From the NCBI GenBank assembly GCA_041395445.1, contig JAWLAO010000001.1:124001-188000 (forward strand): a stretch of DNA of 64,000 nt, given 5' to 3'. Numbering within the stretch: the stretch's first letter is position 1; each line of letters opens with the position of its first letter. A program made the position numbers and the translations under genes. A model generated the notes under the pieces. The model did not search any database, had not been told where the DNA came from, and worked only from the letters and a program-made list of their open reading frames with translations. The DNA comes from Gammaproteobacteria bacterium (GTDB taxonomy: Bacteria; Pseudomonadota; Gammaproteobacteria; Xanthomonadales; Marinicellaceae). This document shows positions 9,451-19,922 of this stretch, in pieces.

Positions 9451-10348
9451 AACCTTGATAAATCTGTTTCGTCATTTTCTGGATCGTGATAAATCCCCAA
9501 TGACAGCTTTGATATTTTTCTTTCAAAGGATTCATATTTATGATTTCGTCTTCTGATTTGCCTTCGTCAATCAGTTTAGTAATGATAGATTTAGCATCTT
9601 CCAGCATATTTATCGAGTCAATCAAATCTTGTTTCGTTGCTAAAGGCCCATGACCGGGAATGATTTTTGTCTCATCATCCACTAATGCTAAGACAGTTTT
9701 CTGGGCTTCTATATAACCATCTAAAGTTCCTCCGGAGGTATAATCAATAAATGGAAAGATTTTATTAAAGAATGTATCGCCCATGTGGATAGCGTTAATA
9801 TTGGTGAAATGCACTGCTGAATCACCATCTGTATGTGCATGAGGAAGGTGAAATACATGAGCTTCGTGACCATTGAGATGAAAATCAATGGAGTCGCTAA
9901 AAGAGATTACTGGAATTGCTTCTTTTGGTGCAGGAATATTGCCATCAGGTGTTGCAATTCCTTTGGTAAGCAAATGTTTTCTCATGTTCTTATGTGAAAC
10001 AATATGAGCCCCTTTTCCTCCAAAAGTCGTATTATTTCCTGTATGATCGCCGTGAACATGTGTATTGATTAAGAAATCAATATCATCTTCTGTGATACCC
10101 TTGATAGCATCATTCATAATGTTAAGTGTTGATGGCATCGCATCATCAATCAATATCACACCATCTTCACCCACCGAAAGTCCCAGATTTCCTCCGGTAA
10201 AACCACCTTCACCAATCAACATATACAAATTTTCCGCTACAGGAATAGTTTTCCAGCTCAGATGTGATTGTGTTTTCACTTCATCCTTTGCAGCGATATT
10301 TAATGCCACTGCCATGCAGGCAATGGATGTTATTATTTGTTTTTTCAT
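9431..10348 (-). CDS. Exported MBL-fold metallo-hydrolase
   Basis: Periplasmic metallo-beta-lactamase-fold hydrolase of unknown substrate, 305 residues with an N-terminal signal peptide (about 1-20). The zinc motif HVHGDH gives H97, H99, D101 and H102; further likely ligands are the His in LPHAHTDGD and the GHGP motif near residue 236. It resembles the broad family annotated as MBL fold or quinoprotein-relay hydrolases; true beta-lactamase activity is not indicated. It lies 20 bases downstream of a lipoprotein gene on the same strand and probably forms an operon with it. Confidence 0.85.
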   Translation of the reverse strand: MKKQIITSIACMAVALNIAAKDEVKTQSHLSWKTIPVAENLYMLIGEGGFTGGNLGLSVGEDGVILIDDAMPSTLNIMNDAIKGITEDDIDFLINTHVHGDHTGNNTTFGGKGAHIVSHKNMRKHLLTKGIATPDGNIPAPKEAIPVISFSDSIDFHLNGHEAHVFHLPHAHTDGDSAVHFTNINAIHMGDTFFNKIFPFIDYTSGGTLDGYIEAQKTVLALVDDETKIIPGHGPLATKQDLIDSINMLEDAKSIITKLIDEGKSEDEIINMNPLKEKYQSCHWGFITIQKMTKQIYQGLKMTSI

Positions 10349-10368
10349 GTTTTGAGACCTTTGTATAA

Positions 10369-11139
10369 CTATTTTAAAATTAATTGTGCAATGGATTTCG
10401 CATTATCTATGTCTTCTTCCATCGTTCTTGCAATCATTGGTGAAATTATCATGTTAATATTCCCGGAAAGAACATGTAAAGAGCCTTGACCGACATGACT
10501 CCAATAAGCAGCATCTCCAATTCCTTCAACTGCCAGATTGTTGTTATTCTTTCTTAACATAGATTCCATCATATTTGCACCGCTATCACCGAGAATTTCC
10601 TTTTGCTTGTCAGTCAGACGTTTTGCCGCTTGCTCCTTAGCTCGTTCGATCTGTTGTTGCAACTGCTCTTCAGACAATTTAACCGGAACAAAAGTTTTCG
10701 CTGTTCCTGAATATTCAGACAAAGCAACAGTAAAATTCACATCCAGCAACTTCTCACGCATTGAGGTTTTGCCGGCAGTTCCACTAGCTGCATTCTGCAT
10801 ATTGGATAAAAATTGTGTTCTACGCTCCTCGATATCTTCCGGTTCCCATGAGTAAGAACAAGTCAAAGTTCCGTAGTTTGACTCTTCGGTTCTTAATTCA
10901 GACTGAATGTTAAAAGCAGTTTTGACTTCATCCGCTGAAAGAATTTCGCATATCTTTCCTGCTTGCATAAATGAACCAATCTTTGAATTTGATTTTGATT
11001 GAATCTCTGTCGTCATTTCCGAGACTTCGGAACTTTGTGTTTTTAGAGCTGAATTCGGTGTTGATGCTTGATCCGAAGAGTTCTCACAGGAAACCAGAAT
11101 CAATAAAAGGGATAATACAGACAGTAATTTGATTTTCAT
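10369..11139 (-). CDS. Lipoprotein, DUF3558-like pattern
   Basis: Predicted lipoprotein of 256 residues with a signal peptide and lipobox LILVSC (Cys at about residue 18). After a low-complexity Ser/Thr linker comes a region with CEILSADEV, LTCSYSW and VEGIGDAAYW, a spacing that resembles the DUF3558-type lipoprotein fold. That resemblance is by eye and tentative. A charged helical segment (residues ~160-200, rich in K, E and Q) is inserted. It is followed closely by the MBL hydrolase gene. Confidence 0.6.
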   Translation of the reverse strand: MKIKLLSVLSLLLILVSCENSSDQASTPNSALKTQSSEVSEMTTEIQSKSNSKIGSFMQAGKICEILSADEVKTAFNIQSELRTEESNYGTLTCSYSWEPEDIEERRTQFLSNMQNAASGTAGKTSMREKLLDVNFTVALSEYSGTAKTFVPVKLSEEQLQQQIERAKEQAAKRLTDKQKEILGDSGANMMESMLRKNNNNLAVEGIGDAAYWSHVGQGSLHVLSGNINMIISPMIARTMEEDIDNAKSIAQLILK

Positions 11140-11211
11140 AAGTATTGAGGGTGGTTGAAAGCTATAATTCTAAACGATTAGATAGATTGAGTAAAACATT
11201 TTTACAGACAA

Positions 11212-11245
11212 TAAAAAACCGCCGTGTATTTCTACAACGGCGGTT
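11212..11245 (-). terminator. Rho-independent terminator of the M13 peptidase gene
   Basis: AACCGCCGT (11217-11225) pairs perfectly with ACGGCGGTT (11237-11245). On the minus strand the stem is followed by a run of six T (the complement of AAAAAA just before 11217). It lies about 20 bases past the stop of the M13 peptidase gene. Confidence 0.85.
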
Positions 11246-11267
11246 TTAATAAGATTAGAAGAATGGA

Positions 11268-13298
11268 TTACCAGATTTTAACTTGTTTCTCAGTTGGCAA
11301 ATACATTCCATCACCTTCTTTCACACCATACATTTTATGGAATGGAGGGAAGTTTCTTAATGGACCATTTCCTCTGAATTCAACCGGTGAATGTGGATCG
11401 GTAGAAATTCTGTTTAACAGCTCTTCATCACGATACATCCCTCTCCAGATTTGAGCCCAACCGAAGAAAAACCTTTCATCAGAACTCATGCCGTCAATCA
11501 CGACATCTTCAGGGTAAGCATTTTTAAAGGCTTTGTAGGCTATGGTTAAACCACTTAAATCACCAATGTTTTCGCCCTGAGTGAGTTCACCATTTACATG
11601 AGTGGTTCCATCCAGAACTTCAAAGTTGTTGTATTGCTCAATCAACATTGCTGTTCTTTCTTCAAATTTGCTTCTATCTTCGTCAGTCCACCAGCTTTTT
11701 AGATTGCCGTCACCATCGAATTTTGAACCTTGGTCGTCAAAACCATGACCCATTTCGTGACCAATAACCGCACCAATAGCACCATAATTAACCGCATCAT
11801 CCGCATTCATGTTAAAGAATGGTGGTTGCAGAATACCGGCAGGAAATACAATTTCGTTCTTTGTCGGGTTATAATAAGCATTCACAGTTTGCGGGTTCAT
11901 TCCCCATTCTGTGCGGTCAATTGGTTGCCCCAATTTACTTCTGTTTCTGTCAACACCCCATTTGGTTATCGCTTTCATGTTGTCAATCAATGAATGACCT
12001 ATGGACAAATTGCTGTAATCTTTCCACTGACTCGGGTAGCCAATCTTTGGATCAAATTTATGCAGTTTCTCCAGAGCTTTTTCTTTTGTCTCTTCACTCA
12101 TCCAATCCAAATCTTTGATACTTTCTCCATAAGCGGTACGAAGATTTTCAATCAAATCATCCATACGCTGTTTCGCAACAGGAGGAAAATAAGATTTTAC
12201 ATAGACTTTACCAACCAATTCCCCAACACTGTTGTTGACGGTCTCGATTCCTCTTTTCCATCTGTCTTTTTGTTTGGTTGTGCCTTTAAGAACTGTTCCG
12301 TAGAATTTAAAGTTTTCTTCTTCAAAATTTTTCGGTAAAAACTGTGCCGCAACATCAATTAGTTTCCATTGAAAATATGTTTTCCAATCCTCTATTGAAG
12401 TTGTTTTAATAATTCCATTCAATTTTTCAAGATAATCCGGCTGTCTGACAACAACTTCCTGAACATTTTCCAGGGTTGTACCATTCATCCAAGCATCTAA
12501 ATTCAAATCCGGCATTAATCCTTTAAATTCATCATAAGATTTCATGTTGTAGGCTTTTTCAGAATCCCTGTTTTGAACTTTAGTCCAATGACCACCGGCT
12601 AATTGCGTTTCAATATTCATTACTGTTGCAGCGGCATCTGATGGATTTTTGAAACCGGCCATGTCAAACATGTTATGAATCAGCTCTACATATTTTTCAC
12701 GAATATTTTTAAACTTATCATCTTCATTGAAATAGAAATCTCTATCCGGTAAACCCAAGCCGGATTGCGAAACATAAGTCACATGACGATTTGAATCTTT
12801 CAGATCAATATAAACATACAATCCCATAGGTGCATTGGTGTACATGTCAGCATAAGCCATATAAGACATCAAATCATCGTAGTTTTTGATATTGTCGATT
12901 TTTTTAAATTCATCATTTAAAACATCCAACCCGGCTTTTTCGATACTTTCGGTATCCATGTAACTGTTGTATAAATCACTGATTTTTTGCTCGTCTGAGC
13001 CTTTTTCATAAGTGTTTTTTGCGAGTTCATCAATGATTGATTTAACATCTTTTTCGCTTTTTTCACGCAATGCATTGAATGCACCATAGCGTGATTTGTC
13101 TTCCGGCATTTTGTACTCTTTCAACCATTTGCCATTCACATAACGATAAAAGTCATCTTGAGGACGGACTGATTTATCAACGTATTGCAGCTCAACTCCT
13201 GAACTGAGTTGTTTTGTATCAGCAGTCGTTTGTTGTTTATTGGCTGAACAACCAACTAAAGCAGAAACTGCCAATACCAAGTAAATTGATTTTTTCAT
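11268..13298 (-). CDS. M13 family zinc metallopeptidase (neprilysin/PepO-like)
   Basis: Exported oligopeptidase of 676 residues, predicted to cleave peptides outside the cytoplasm. The signal peptide ends in a lipobox ALVGC, so it is probably a lipoprotein. The catalytic HEMGH gives zinc ligands H514 and H518 with the catalytic E515; ENIGD supplies the third ligand E576 and D580. NAYYNPTKNEIVFPAGILQPP before the active site is the classic M13 substrate-binding region. Length and C-terminal tryptophan (VKIW) fit the family. It is single-gene with its own terminator. Confidence 0.95.
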   Translation of the reverse strand: MKKSIYLVLAVSALVGCSANKQQTTADTKQLSSGVELQYVDKSVRPQDDFYRYVNGKWLKEYKMPEDKSRYGAFNALREKSEKDVKSIIDELAKNTYEKGSDEQKISDLYNSYMDTESIEKAGLDVLNDEFKKIDNIKNYDDLMSYMAYADMYTNAPMGLYVYIDLKDSNRHVTYVSQSGLGLPDRDFYFNEDDKFKNIREKYVELIHNMFDMAGFKNPSDAAATVMNIETQLAGGHWTKVQNRDSEKAYNMKSYDEFKGLMPDLNLDAWMNGTTLENVQEVVVRQPDYLEKLNGIIKTTSIEDWKTYFQWKLIDVAAQFLPKNFEEENFKFYGTVLKGTTKQKDRWKRGIETVNNSVGELVGKVYVKSYFPPVAKQRMDDLIENLRTAYGESIKDLDWMSEETKEKALEKLHKFDPKIGYPSQWKDYSNLSIGHSLIDNMKAITKWGVDRNRSKLGQPIDRTEWGMNPQTVNAYYNPTKNEIVFPAGILQPPFFNMNADDAVNYGAIGAVIGHEMGHGFDDQGSKFDGDGNLKSWWTDEDRSKFEERTAMLIEQYNNFEVLDGTTHVNGELTQGENIGDLSGLTIAYKAFKNAYPEDVVIDGMSSDERFFFGWAQIWRGMYRDEELLNRISTDPHSPVEFRGNGPLRNFPPFHKMYGVKEGDGMYLPTEKQVKIW

Positions 13299-13411
13299 GG
13301 TGATTACCTTATCTTAATAAATTTTCGAAATTTTAATTTATATAAGCAATATTGAATATATGCCAATAGTCATGAAAGCTCTTTTAAAAGCTACTATTGA
13401 CAAGTTATTGC

Positions 13412-14275
13412 TTAATATTTTTTTTCACCTGCCTCTATAAATGCTCTGAGACGATTTTGCGGTGGCGGCAATGGACAGGTCGAATAATCAGTAAACGCAC
13501 AAGGTGGATTGTAGGCTTTATTAAAATTGATTTTTGTCGTTGTTTCGCCCTCTTTTGGCTTGTCTGCATATAAAAATCGTCCCGGACCATAGGTGGTTCT
13601 GCCACTGGTTCGGTCAGCAAAAATGATGTAATAGCTATCTCCTGCATCCAACACATCTAAAGCATAAATCTCATCATCAAGTTTGAATTCTAACTTACCC
13701 GGAGATTCATCTTTACTAATCAACCCTAGAACATTAACGATTTCAACTTCTTTTGCCGGTTGATACGGAATAAACTCAGCATCAACATAGAATTTTTCTG
13801 AAACCGGAAAATATTCCACTCCTCTAAATTCTAAAAGTGTTTTGGCTTGAGAGTCCTTGATTCTTAACGCAGGCTTTCCTCTTTCAATCACGTAAAACTG
13901 AAAAGTATCAACTGTAAAGACAGTTGGTGAGCCACTTGAATCCATTTTGACTTCTATTTTTTCAGTTACCGGATTATCGTTGGCTTTAATATCGACTCCT
14001 GTTGACGGTGTAAAAGTGATTTTATCTCCATCCAGATTGAAAACTCCGATATTTTCCGGACCATGTGATAAAGCTATTTTACTTTCTGGATTAGAACCGA
14101 TGGAGTTATTTCCTTTATATAGCCACTCCATTCCTACCAAACTCACCCAGCCATGGGGCTTTCTTAAACTTTCTGAACGGGCTTGCTTCCATTCTTCTAA
14201 ATCTTTTTGCCAACTTTCAGCTGCAAATGCACTTAAATTACTCAAAAATAAACAAATAATTATTATCTTTTTCAT
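13412..14275 (-). CDS. DUF1684 domain protein, exported
   Basis: Protein of 287 residues with an N-terminal signal peptide (about 1-18, ending AFA). The remainder matches the DUF1684 pattern: WQKDLEEWKQARSESL near the start, PHGWVSLVG, RGKPALRIKDS, a GRTTYGPGRFLYAD segment, then KAYNPPCAFTDYSTCPLPPPQNRL at the end. No enzymatic role is established for the family. It follows the large subtilase gene by 11 bases on the same strand and is likely co-transcribed with it. Confidence 0.85.
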   Translation of the reverse strand: MKKIIIICLFLSNLSAFAAESWQKDLEEWKQARSESLRKPHGWVSLVGMEWLYKGNNSIGSNPESKIALSHGPENIGVFNLDGDKITFTPSTGVDIKANDNPVTEKIEVKMDSSGSPTVFTVDTFQFYVIERGKPALRIKDSQAKTLLEFRGVEYFPVSEKFYVDAEFIPYQPAKEVEIVNVLGLISKDESPGKLEFKLDDEIYALDVLDAGDSYYIIFADRTSGRTTYGPGRFLYADKPKEGETTTKINFNKAYNPPCAFTDYSTCPLPPPQNRLRAFIEAGEKKY

Positions 14276-14286
14276 TTTTTCTCTCT

Positions 14287-17200
14287 TTATTGGTTAATTA
14301 CACAACCGAAATTTCTGTTGAGTTTTTTGGTTTCGCCACTACTACTCCATGATCCGGACAATGGAGATACCAAATCAATTTCCGCAGACATTAATCCGGT
14401 TGAATCAGAGTTGTATTGAGTCGTTATTGTTCCCACTGGAATCAATTGTAAAGGAGTTGCTTCACAATCTGGACAAAAGCCATTTGCAATTTGATTCATT
14501 ATTGTTTGATTATTATCTAAACTACTATTACCGATGACCCAGCGTGGTCTGCCAGAGTCATCGTAATAATAAAAAATAATATTTTCATCAGACTCACTTG
14601 CTATTAACGTACTTCCAAAACCAGATTTATCCGGGTGATGCCATAATCCTGTGACATCAATTTGAGTATCATGAATCGACGGACAATTTTGTCCTTTTGC
14701 GTATATAGAACGTATTTTTTCACTATGCGTCTTATCTGGTAAAGAAATAGAAATCACTCCATTTCTATCATTAAGATAAATCAGTGATATGATTCCAAGT
14801 TCTTGTCCTCGAGCGTTTTCCCCATTCCAACCGAATTGCCTTAGTGTTCCCGCCCACTGGTTCTGAAATGTTATTGCTCCGGCAGCCTGATACCATGTTG
14901 GCTGGTTATTTTTATCGTATGTGTACCATGTTGTTGCTTGAAATGAGTTTGTTTGTATTAAGTCTATACCCCAGCCACTTCTTTGCGGATTAAACCAAAG
15001 GCTCTGATTAGGAGAAATAAGAACGTCTTGATTATATTCAACACTCGCTTTAAGTACCCAATAACCTGTGTTTGTATGTTCTGAATCTACCACCTCAATA
15101 TACCACCTTGCAGGTTCGTAACCACTAATATCGACTTCCTTAGTGTATTCAGGAATCCAACCTGGTGGTGGAACTCCGATAATTGGTGCATCTAAATTGA
15201 TAGTAAAATCTGCAGAAATATTTGATAAGTCCGGTTTTATACTTAATGGATTAAATTCAAATGAAGTTTTATAAAAATTAATTTGGCCATTTTTATTATA
15301 ACTTGATAGTTTTATTTTTGTTGTACCAAGTCCTGTATCAATATACATATTAGAATAACTTTCATTACCAGTAAGATTAAATTCAGCAACCTCATTATTG
15401 AGTGAATATAGCTTTTCATTGGAAAAATCTGGGGCAATGATTTTGACAGGAATAACTGCTGTTTTACCGATACTTTCAGCATCAGCTCCGACGGAAATCA
15501 CTCCATAATAATCATCTGAAGTTTCAAATTGCGGTAATTCATAGATAACATCAAGTTCCACATTTTCTGAGGTTTTTACAGGGCCTTGTACATAGAGTCC
15601 AGAGCCATTGATGAGCCCTATCCCATAATCAAAATTTGCTTTTTGTGCCTTTTCACCAACAGTAAAATCAGCTCTTTTTGACATTACATTATTGTTCCCT
15701 GAGTACCTATTGTCAGTCAAAATCCAATATTTACCGGGTTTTACATTTCGTAGGACACAGGTTTTTGATGAAGAGAATCCGACTTTTTCACATAGTATTT
15801 CACGTTTATCAGGTGTGTCATTAATGTCTAAATCTTGTCCGATATACAAATCAGCTTGATTATCACCTTCAATTTCAACAATTAAAGCGACTTTTTCATT
15901 ATTAATTGCAAATGTTGAATAATGAGAGCTTGATGAGGAGATGTATTCACCATCGTCATTAAAAGGATAAGTATTATCGTTTGGACTTAAAAAGAAACTT
16001 TGAGTTTCCGGGGCAATTATTTTAGAGCCTTGATAAACAGCCTCAGTCATTGGTGTTATTCCACTCAAATTAATTTCGAAACGTCCATGACGCGTTGTGC
16101 TGGTTCTACTGACAATTTGAGGATAATTCCCAGACGGAACATAGACCGCAACGGGTAGTTTAGATACAGATGGTGCTAAAGTATCAACCATTGGATTGCT
16201 GTTACTTGCTGATTTGACCTCAAAAAGTATTTTGGCTTCTGCCCAATCACCAATAACATTATTTGCAGTTGCATCAATATCAATGGTTAATTCAACTTCA
16301 CTACCATTGGAAAAATCAAAACTATCAGGAGTGACTGTTATACCTAAATCATTACTTTTTTCAATTGAAACTTGCCAATAGGCATCGACCACATTGAAAG
16401 TCCCAAGCATTTTTACTTTTCGGGTGAAACTACAAGTTGGGTAGCAGTTGTTATCAACAATTTCCGGTAGGTTCAAATAACGTACATCTCCTCCTTCTTG
16501 TGGATTTGCTGCAAGAAACTGACTTCTGGAGACATCAAAATACAATGAATTTCCTATCGCTGTATCAATTCTTGTTCGCCCTGCTCCCATATCGGCAAAA
16601 TCTGCTTTTGTTGAACTGTCTTCTTTCAGCATAAATTGATTGTCAGCTGTAAGAACCAATGAGCTCACAATCTGTGACGGTGTGTAATTGGGATATTTTG
16701 CCTTTAATAAAGCAACTGCACCACTGATATGAGGTGCTGACATTGAAGTTCCACTTTTTACTGCCAGACCTGAAGTTTGATAGTCAGCAGCTAAAATGGA
16801 AGTTCCAGGAGCTGAAATATTAGGTTTCATGAAGTTTTGTTCAACCGCTCCTGCATTCGATGATGTTGGAGTGTTGTAAATAATGGTTGTTGGACCTCTT
16901 GAACTGCTTGAGTTCATCACATCACCCAGTGCATCATCATAAATTAATGACTGACCGGTGATTTCTGCCATGTGATTTGAGCCGGAATCTAACCAATTTC
17001 TGAGACGAGTTCCTGCAATATTGCCTAGGTGAGTTCCCGGCAAACAATGATTATCTGCGGTGATACTTTCTTGTTGACCAACTGTATTTGCCAGCACAAA
17101 ACCGGCTGCACCCGCTTGTTTGACATTAAAACCTTTCTCAACACGTCCGTATGTTCCTCGATCACAAACAACGATTTCTCCGTTAAACGTCCCCGGCGAA

Positions 17201-18501
17201 AAAGGGTTACTGGCACCGGTCAATACATCGTTTCCGGTTCCTGAACATTGTGATTTAAGCTCAGCTTCTCCTTGACCGCATAGAGCATTGCCATAATCTT
17301 TGGCATGAACAATTCGTAGCGGACCAATGCCATTCGTTGCACTAGCGCCTATCAACTCATCAGAATGATTTAAGACGCTATTACCTCCCGTAAAACTCTT
17401 CACCGAACTTTGAAGTTGTCTTGAATGTGTTGAATTTGCAGCGGTAATGACCCAAGGAGCATTTCCGGGAGCTCCTATAGTTGATTTGCCTGGGCCTGAA
17501 TTTCCGGCTGATACCACAAACAATACTCCAGCATTTCTGGCATTAAGCATCGCGGCGGCGGTTTGATTGACTCCATAATTTCCACAATAATCACCGTTCC
17601 CATCCAAACTTCCCCAAGGCGAACACGGAGTATCCGAGCCAATTGAATAATTAACAACATCAACCTGATTGGCTGTGGCTTGATCAATTGCACCGAGTAA
17701 ACTAGAGTGAGAGCAGCTACCGCCTGAGTTTTCTTCCGAATAATGACACGCCTTGTATGAAATAATATTGGCTCTGGGAGCAACACCTGAAACTGTAAAA
17801 GACAAGCCTTGATAGGTTGTACTATAAACATTTCCGGCGGCTGTACCGGCAACATGAGAACCATGTCCGACTGTATCTATTCCATTTGAACCTTCATCGG
17901 TAAAATCATAAATTCCAATCAATTTATTATTACAAATCTGAGAGTTACATAATCCATAATATTGTCCTCGAGGATTGGAATGAACATATTGATTAGCTGT
18001 TCCTGCTTGTGAAACCTGTTGAAATGATGGATGCTGTGGATAAATTCCGGTATCAATGATGCCAACAACAACACCTTCGCCTTGATTACCCGGAGTATCA
18101 AGAGCCATTCCGTCCCAAACATTCTCTGCTCCAATCCATTGAGGTCCTGCGTCAGTATGCAGATTTACAATAAAATCCTTTGACACAGATTTAACATTGG
18201 GCTGTTCTTTGGCCCATTTCAACTGAGATTTGTCCAGTTTAAGAGCTATTCCATTCAAAGCGTAATAATAGTTCTGTGAAACTACAGTCGATTTCTGTTT
18301 AAATTGTGATGACAAAGAGTTAAGAAATAAATTATGCTCATCTGCCAATATCTGTTTCTTTGAAGTAGCTTCTGTAGATTTCAACTCGGTTCCCATAGAC
18401 AATGCCAAAGGTTCTGATTTAAACTCAATAACATAAACTTCTTCATTAGCATTTGAAGAAAATGAAATAATTAATAAGCATAAAAAAACAATTCTCATCA
18501 T
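14287..18501 (-). CDS. Secreted S8 subtilisin-like serine protease with PA domain
   Basis: Exported subtilase of 1404 residues. The signal peptide is followed by an inhibitor-I9-like propeptide (about 20-115). The catalytic triad is visible: D150 in GIIDTG, H213 in GHGSHVAGT and S586 in SGTSMSAPH, with oxyanion N334 in SAGNSG. A protease-associated domain is inserted at about 425-515. The region after about 650 is beta-rich. The C terminus holds two related modules near 1190 and 1310 (LWFNPQRSGWGIDL and LWHHPDKSGFGSTL). It is four bases downstream of gor. Confidence 0.93.
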   Translation of the reverse strand: MMRIVFLCLLIISFSSNANEEVYVIEFKSEPLALSMGTELKSTEATSKKQILADEHNLFLNSLSSQFKQKSTVVSQNYYYALNGIALKLDKSQLKWAKEQPNVKSVSKDFIVNLHTDAGPQWIGAENVWDGMALDTPGNQGEGVVVGIIDTGIYPQHPSFQQVSQAGTANQYVHSNPRGQYYGLCNSQICNNKLIGIYDFTDEGSNGIDTVGHGSHVAGTAAGNVYSTTYQGLSFTVSGVAPRANIISYKACHYSEENSGGSCSHSSLLGAIDQATANQVDVVNYSIGSDTPCSPWGSLDGNGDYCGNYGVNQTAAAMLNARNAGVLFVVSAGNSGPGKSTIGAPGNAPWVITAANSTHSRQLQSSVKSFTGGNSVLNHSDELIGASATNGIGPLRIVHAKDYGNALCGQGEAELKSQCSGTGNDVLTGASNPFSPGTFNGEIVVCDRGTYGRVEKGFNVKQAGAAGFVLANTVGQQESITADNHCLPGTHLGNIAGTRLRNWLDSGSNHMAEITGQSLIYDDALGDVMNSSSSRGPTTIIYNTPTSSNAGAVEQNFMKPNISAPGTSILAADYQTSGLAVKSGTSMSAPHISGAVALLKAKYPNYTPSQIVSSLVLTADNQFMLKEDSSTKADFADMGAGRTRIDTAIGNSLYFDVSRSQFLAANPQEGGDVRYLNLPEIVDNNCYPTCSFTRKVKMLGTFNVVDAYWQVSIEKSNDLGITVTPDSFDFSNGSEVELTIDIDATANNVIGDWAEAKILFEVKSASNSNPMVDTLAPSVSKLPVAVYVPSGNYPQIVSRTSTTRHGRFEINLSGITPMTEAVYQGSKIIAPETQSFFLSPNDNTYPFNDDGEYISSSSSHYSTFAINNEKVALIVEIEGDNQADLYIGQDLDINDTPDKREILCEKVGFSSSKTCVLRNVKPGKYWILTDNRYSGNNNVMSKRADFTVGEKAQKANFDYGIGLINGSGLYVQGPVKTSENVELDVIYELPQFETSDDYYGVISVGADAESIGKTAVIPVKIIAPDFSNEKLYSLNNEVAEFNLTGNESYSNMYIDTGLGTTKIKLSSYNKNGQINFYKTSFEFNPLSIKPDLSNISADFTINLDAPIIGVPPPGWIPEYTKEVDISGYEPARWYIEVVDSEHTNTGYWVLKASVEYNQDVLISPNQSLWFNPQRSGWGIDLIQTNSFQATTWYTYDKNNQPTWYQAAGAITFQNQWAGTLRQFGWNGENARGQELGIISLIYLNDRNGVISISLPDKTHSEKIRSIYAKGQNCPSIHDTQIDVTGLWHHPDKSGFGSTLIASESDENIIFYYYDDSGRPRWVIGNSSLDNNQTIMNQIANGFCPDCEATPLQLIPVGTITTQYNSDSTGLMSAEIDLVSPLSGSWSSSGETKKLNRNFGCVINQ

Positions 18502-18504
18502 AAT

Positions 18505-19845
18505 TCACCTCATGGTTACAAGTTCCTCAGCCGATGTCGGATGTATTCCAATGCATTGATTGAGTTTTTTCTTTGTAATTCCTTGTTTGATGGCAACAGC
18601 AAAACCTTGAATAATTTCTCCGGCATCTGTTCCAGCTATATGACAACCAACAACCAAATCCGTTTCCTTTTGGACGATTAATTTCATGAATGTCTGATCT
18701 TCAATGTCAGTCATTGCATACTTCATTGCTCGGAAGCGGCTTTTATAAATCTCAAGTTCACCAAAATGTTCCTTGGCTTGCTCTTGAGTATAACCACAAG
18801 TCGCTATTTCGGGTTGTGAAAACACAGTTGTCGGCAAGTAATCATACTCCGGGTATGTATTTCCACCTCCATACAGCCTGTCCATCAACAAATGTCCTTC
18901 CTTGATAGCAACGGGAGTCAGATTATGTATATTGCATACATCGCCAACAGCAAATATTGAATCGACGCCACAATTTTGTTCACTATCAACTTCAATTTGT
19001 CCATTATACTTGAGCTTAATACTTACATTTTCTAAACCTAAGTTCTGAGTGTTGGCAACTCTACCTGCTGCACATAAAACCACATCCTGATTTTTCAGAC
19101 AAATATCTGAATCTAGCAACAAATTAAATTGATTATCATGATTTTGGATTTCAATAATATTTGAATTTGTAATGATGTTTATACCACTCTTAATAAACAT
19201 TTCTTCTGTAAAATGGCGAATATCTTCATCAAAACCTCTTAAAATCTTATCTCCTCGATAAACCAAATTAACTTTGGATCCTAAAGCATTAAAGATACAG
19301 GCAAACTCAACAGCAATATAACCTGCTCCCATGATGGTTATTTCTTTGGGAAGTTGTTGCAAAGATAATGCTTCATTAGAGCTTATTGCGTGTTCTATTC
19401 CAGCAATTTCAGGAAAAAAAGGCGTACTCCCTGTCGCAATCAATATTCGTTCAGCAGAATAGCTTATTCCATTTGCAACAACGGTATTCTTATCCACAAA
19501 TGAGGCATGATGAGGAATCAACTCCACACCGGAGTTTTTTAATAGGTTCAAATAAATTTTATTCAGCCTTTCAATTTCTGCATTCTTATTGGAAATGAGC
19601 CTATCCCAATGAAATTGAGGTTGGTTGACATCCCAACCGAATGCTTTGGCGGATTTAAATGTTTTGACAAAATTTGAAGCATAAACCAAAAGTTTCTTCG
19701 GCACACATCCACGAATGACGCATGTTCCCCCGACTTCTGAAGACTCAAAAATTGCTACTTTTTTCCCATAACTGGCCGCAATTCTGGCTGATCTGACACC
19801 ACCTGAACCTGCACCAATTACAATAAGATCATAATCGTATTGCAT
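18505..19845 (-). CDS. gor: Glutathione-disulfide reductase
   Basis: Cytosolic FAD flavoenzyme that reduces glutathione disulfide with NADPH. It has the FAD-binding GAGSGG at residues 11-16, the redox-active disulfide CVIRGC (C42 and C47), a second nucleotide-binding stretch GAGYIAVE and the C-terminal catalytic HPTSAEE. NADPH rather than NADH use is expected from the family; the Arg in VYRGD fits. Length of 446 residues is typical. The subtilase gene follows by only three bases, so the two may be co-transcribed although functionally unrelated. Confidence 0.95.
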   Translation of the reverse strand: MQYDYDLIVIGAGSGGVRSARIAASYGKKVAIFESSEVGGTCVIRGCVPKKLLVYASNFVKTFKSAKAFGWDVNQPQFHWDRLISNKNAEIERLNKIYLNLLKNSGVELIPHHASFVDKNTVVANGISYSAERILIATGSTPFFPEIAGIEHAISSNEALSLQQLPKEITIMGAGYIAVEFACIFNALGSKVNLVYRGDKILRGFDEDIRHFTEEMFIKSGINIITNSNIIEIQNHDNQFNLLLDSDICLKNQDVVLCAAGRVANTQNLGLENVSIKLKYNGQIEVDSEQNCGVDSIFAVGDVCNIHNLTPVAIKEGHLLMDRLYGGGNTYPEYDYLPTTVFSQPEIATCGYTQEQAKEHFGELEIYKSRFRAMKYAMTDIEDQTFMKLIVQKETDLVVGCHIAGTDAGEIIQGFAVAIKQGITKKKLNQCIGIHPTSAEELVTMR

Positions 19846-19922
19846 ACTTTACAGTCTGATAAATATTTAGTTGTAATATTATCATAAAATTAAGAAAGCA
19901 GAGAATTGATTTTGATAGGGGA

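Noticed and set aside
9431..10348. Beta-lactamase resistance gene
   Set aside because: It has the MBL fold motifs only; the features needed to assign beta-lactamase activity are not visible.
11730..12338. Several plus-strand open frames within the M13 peptidase gene
   Set aside because: They are antisense frames of a well-supported peptidase gene.
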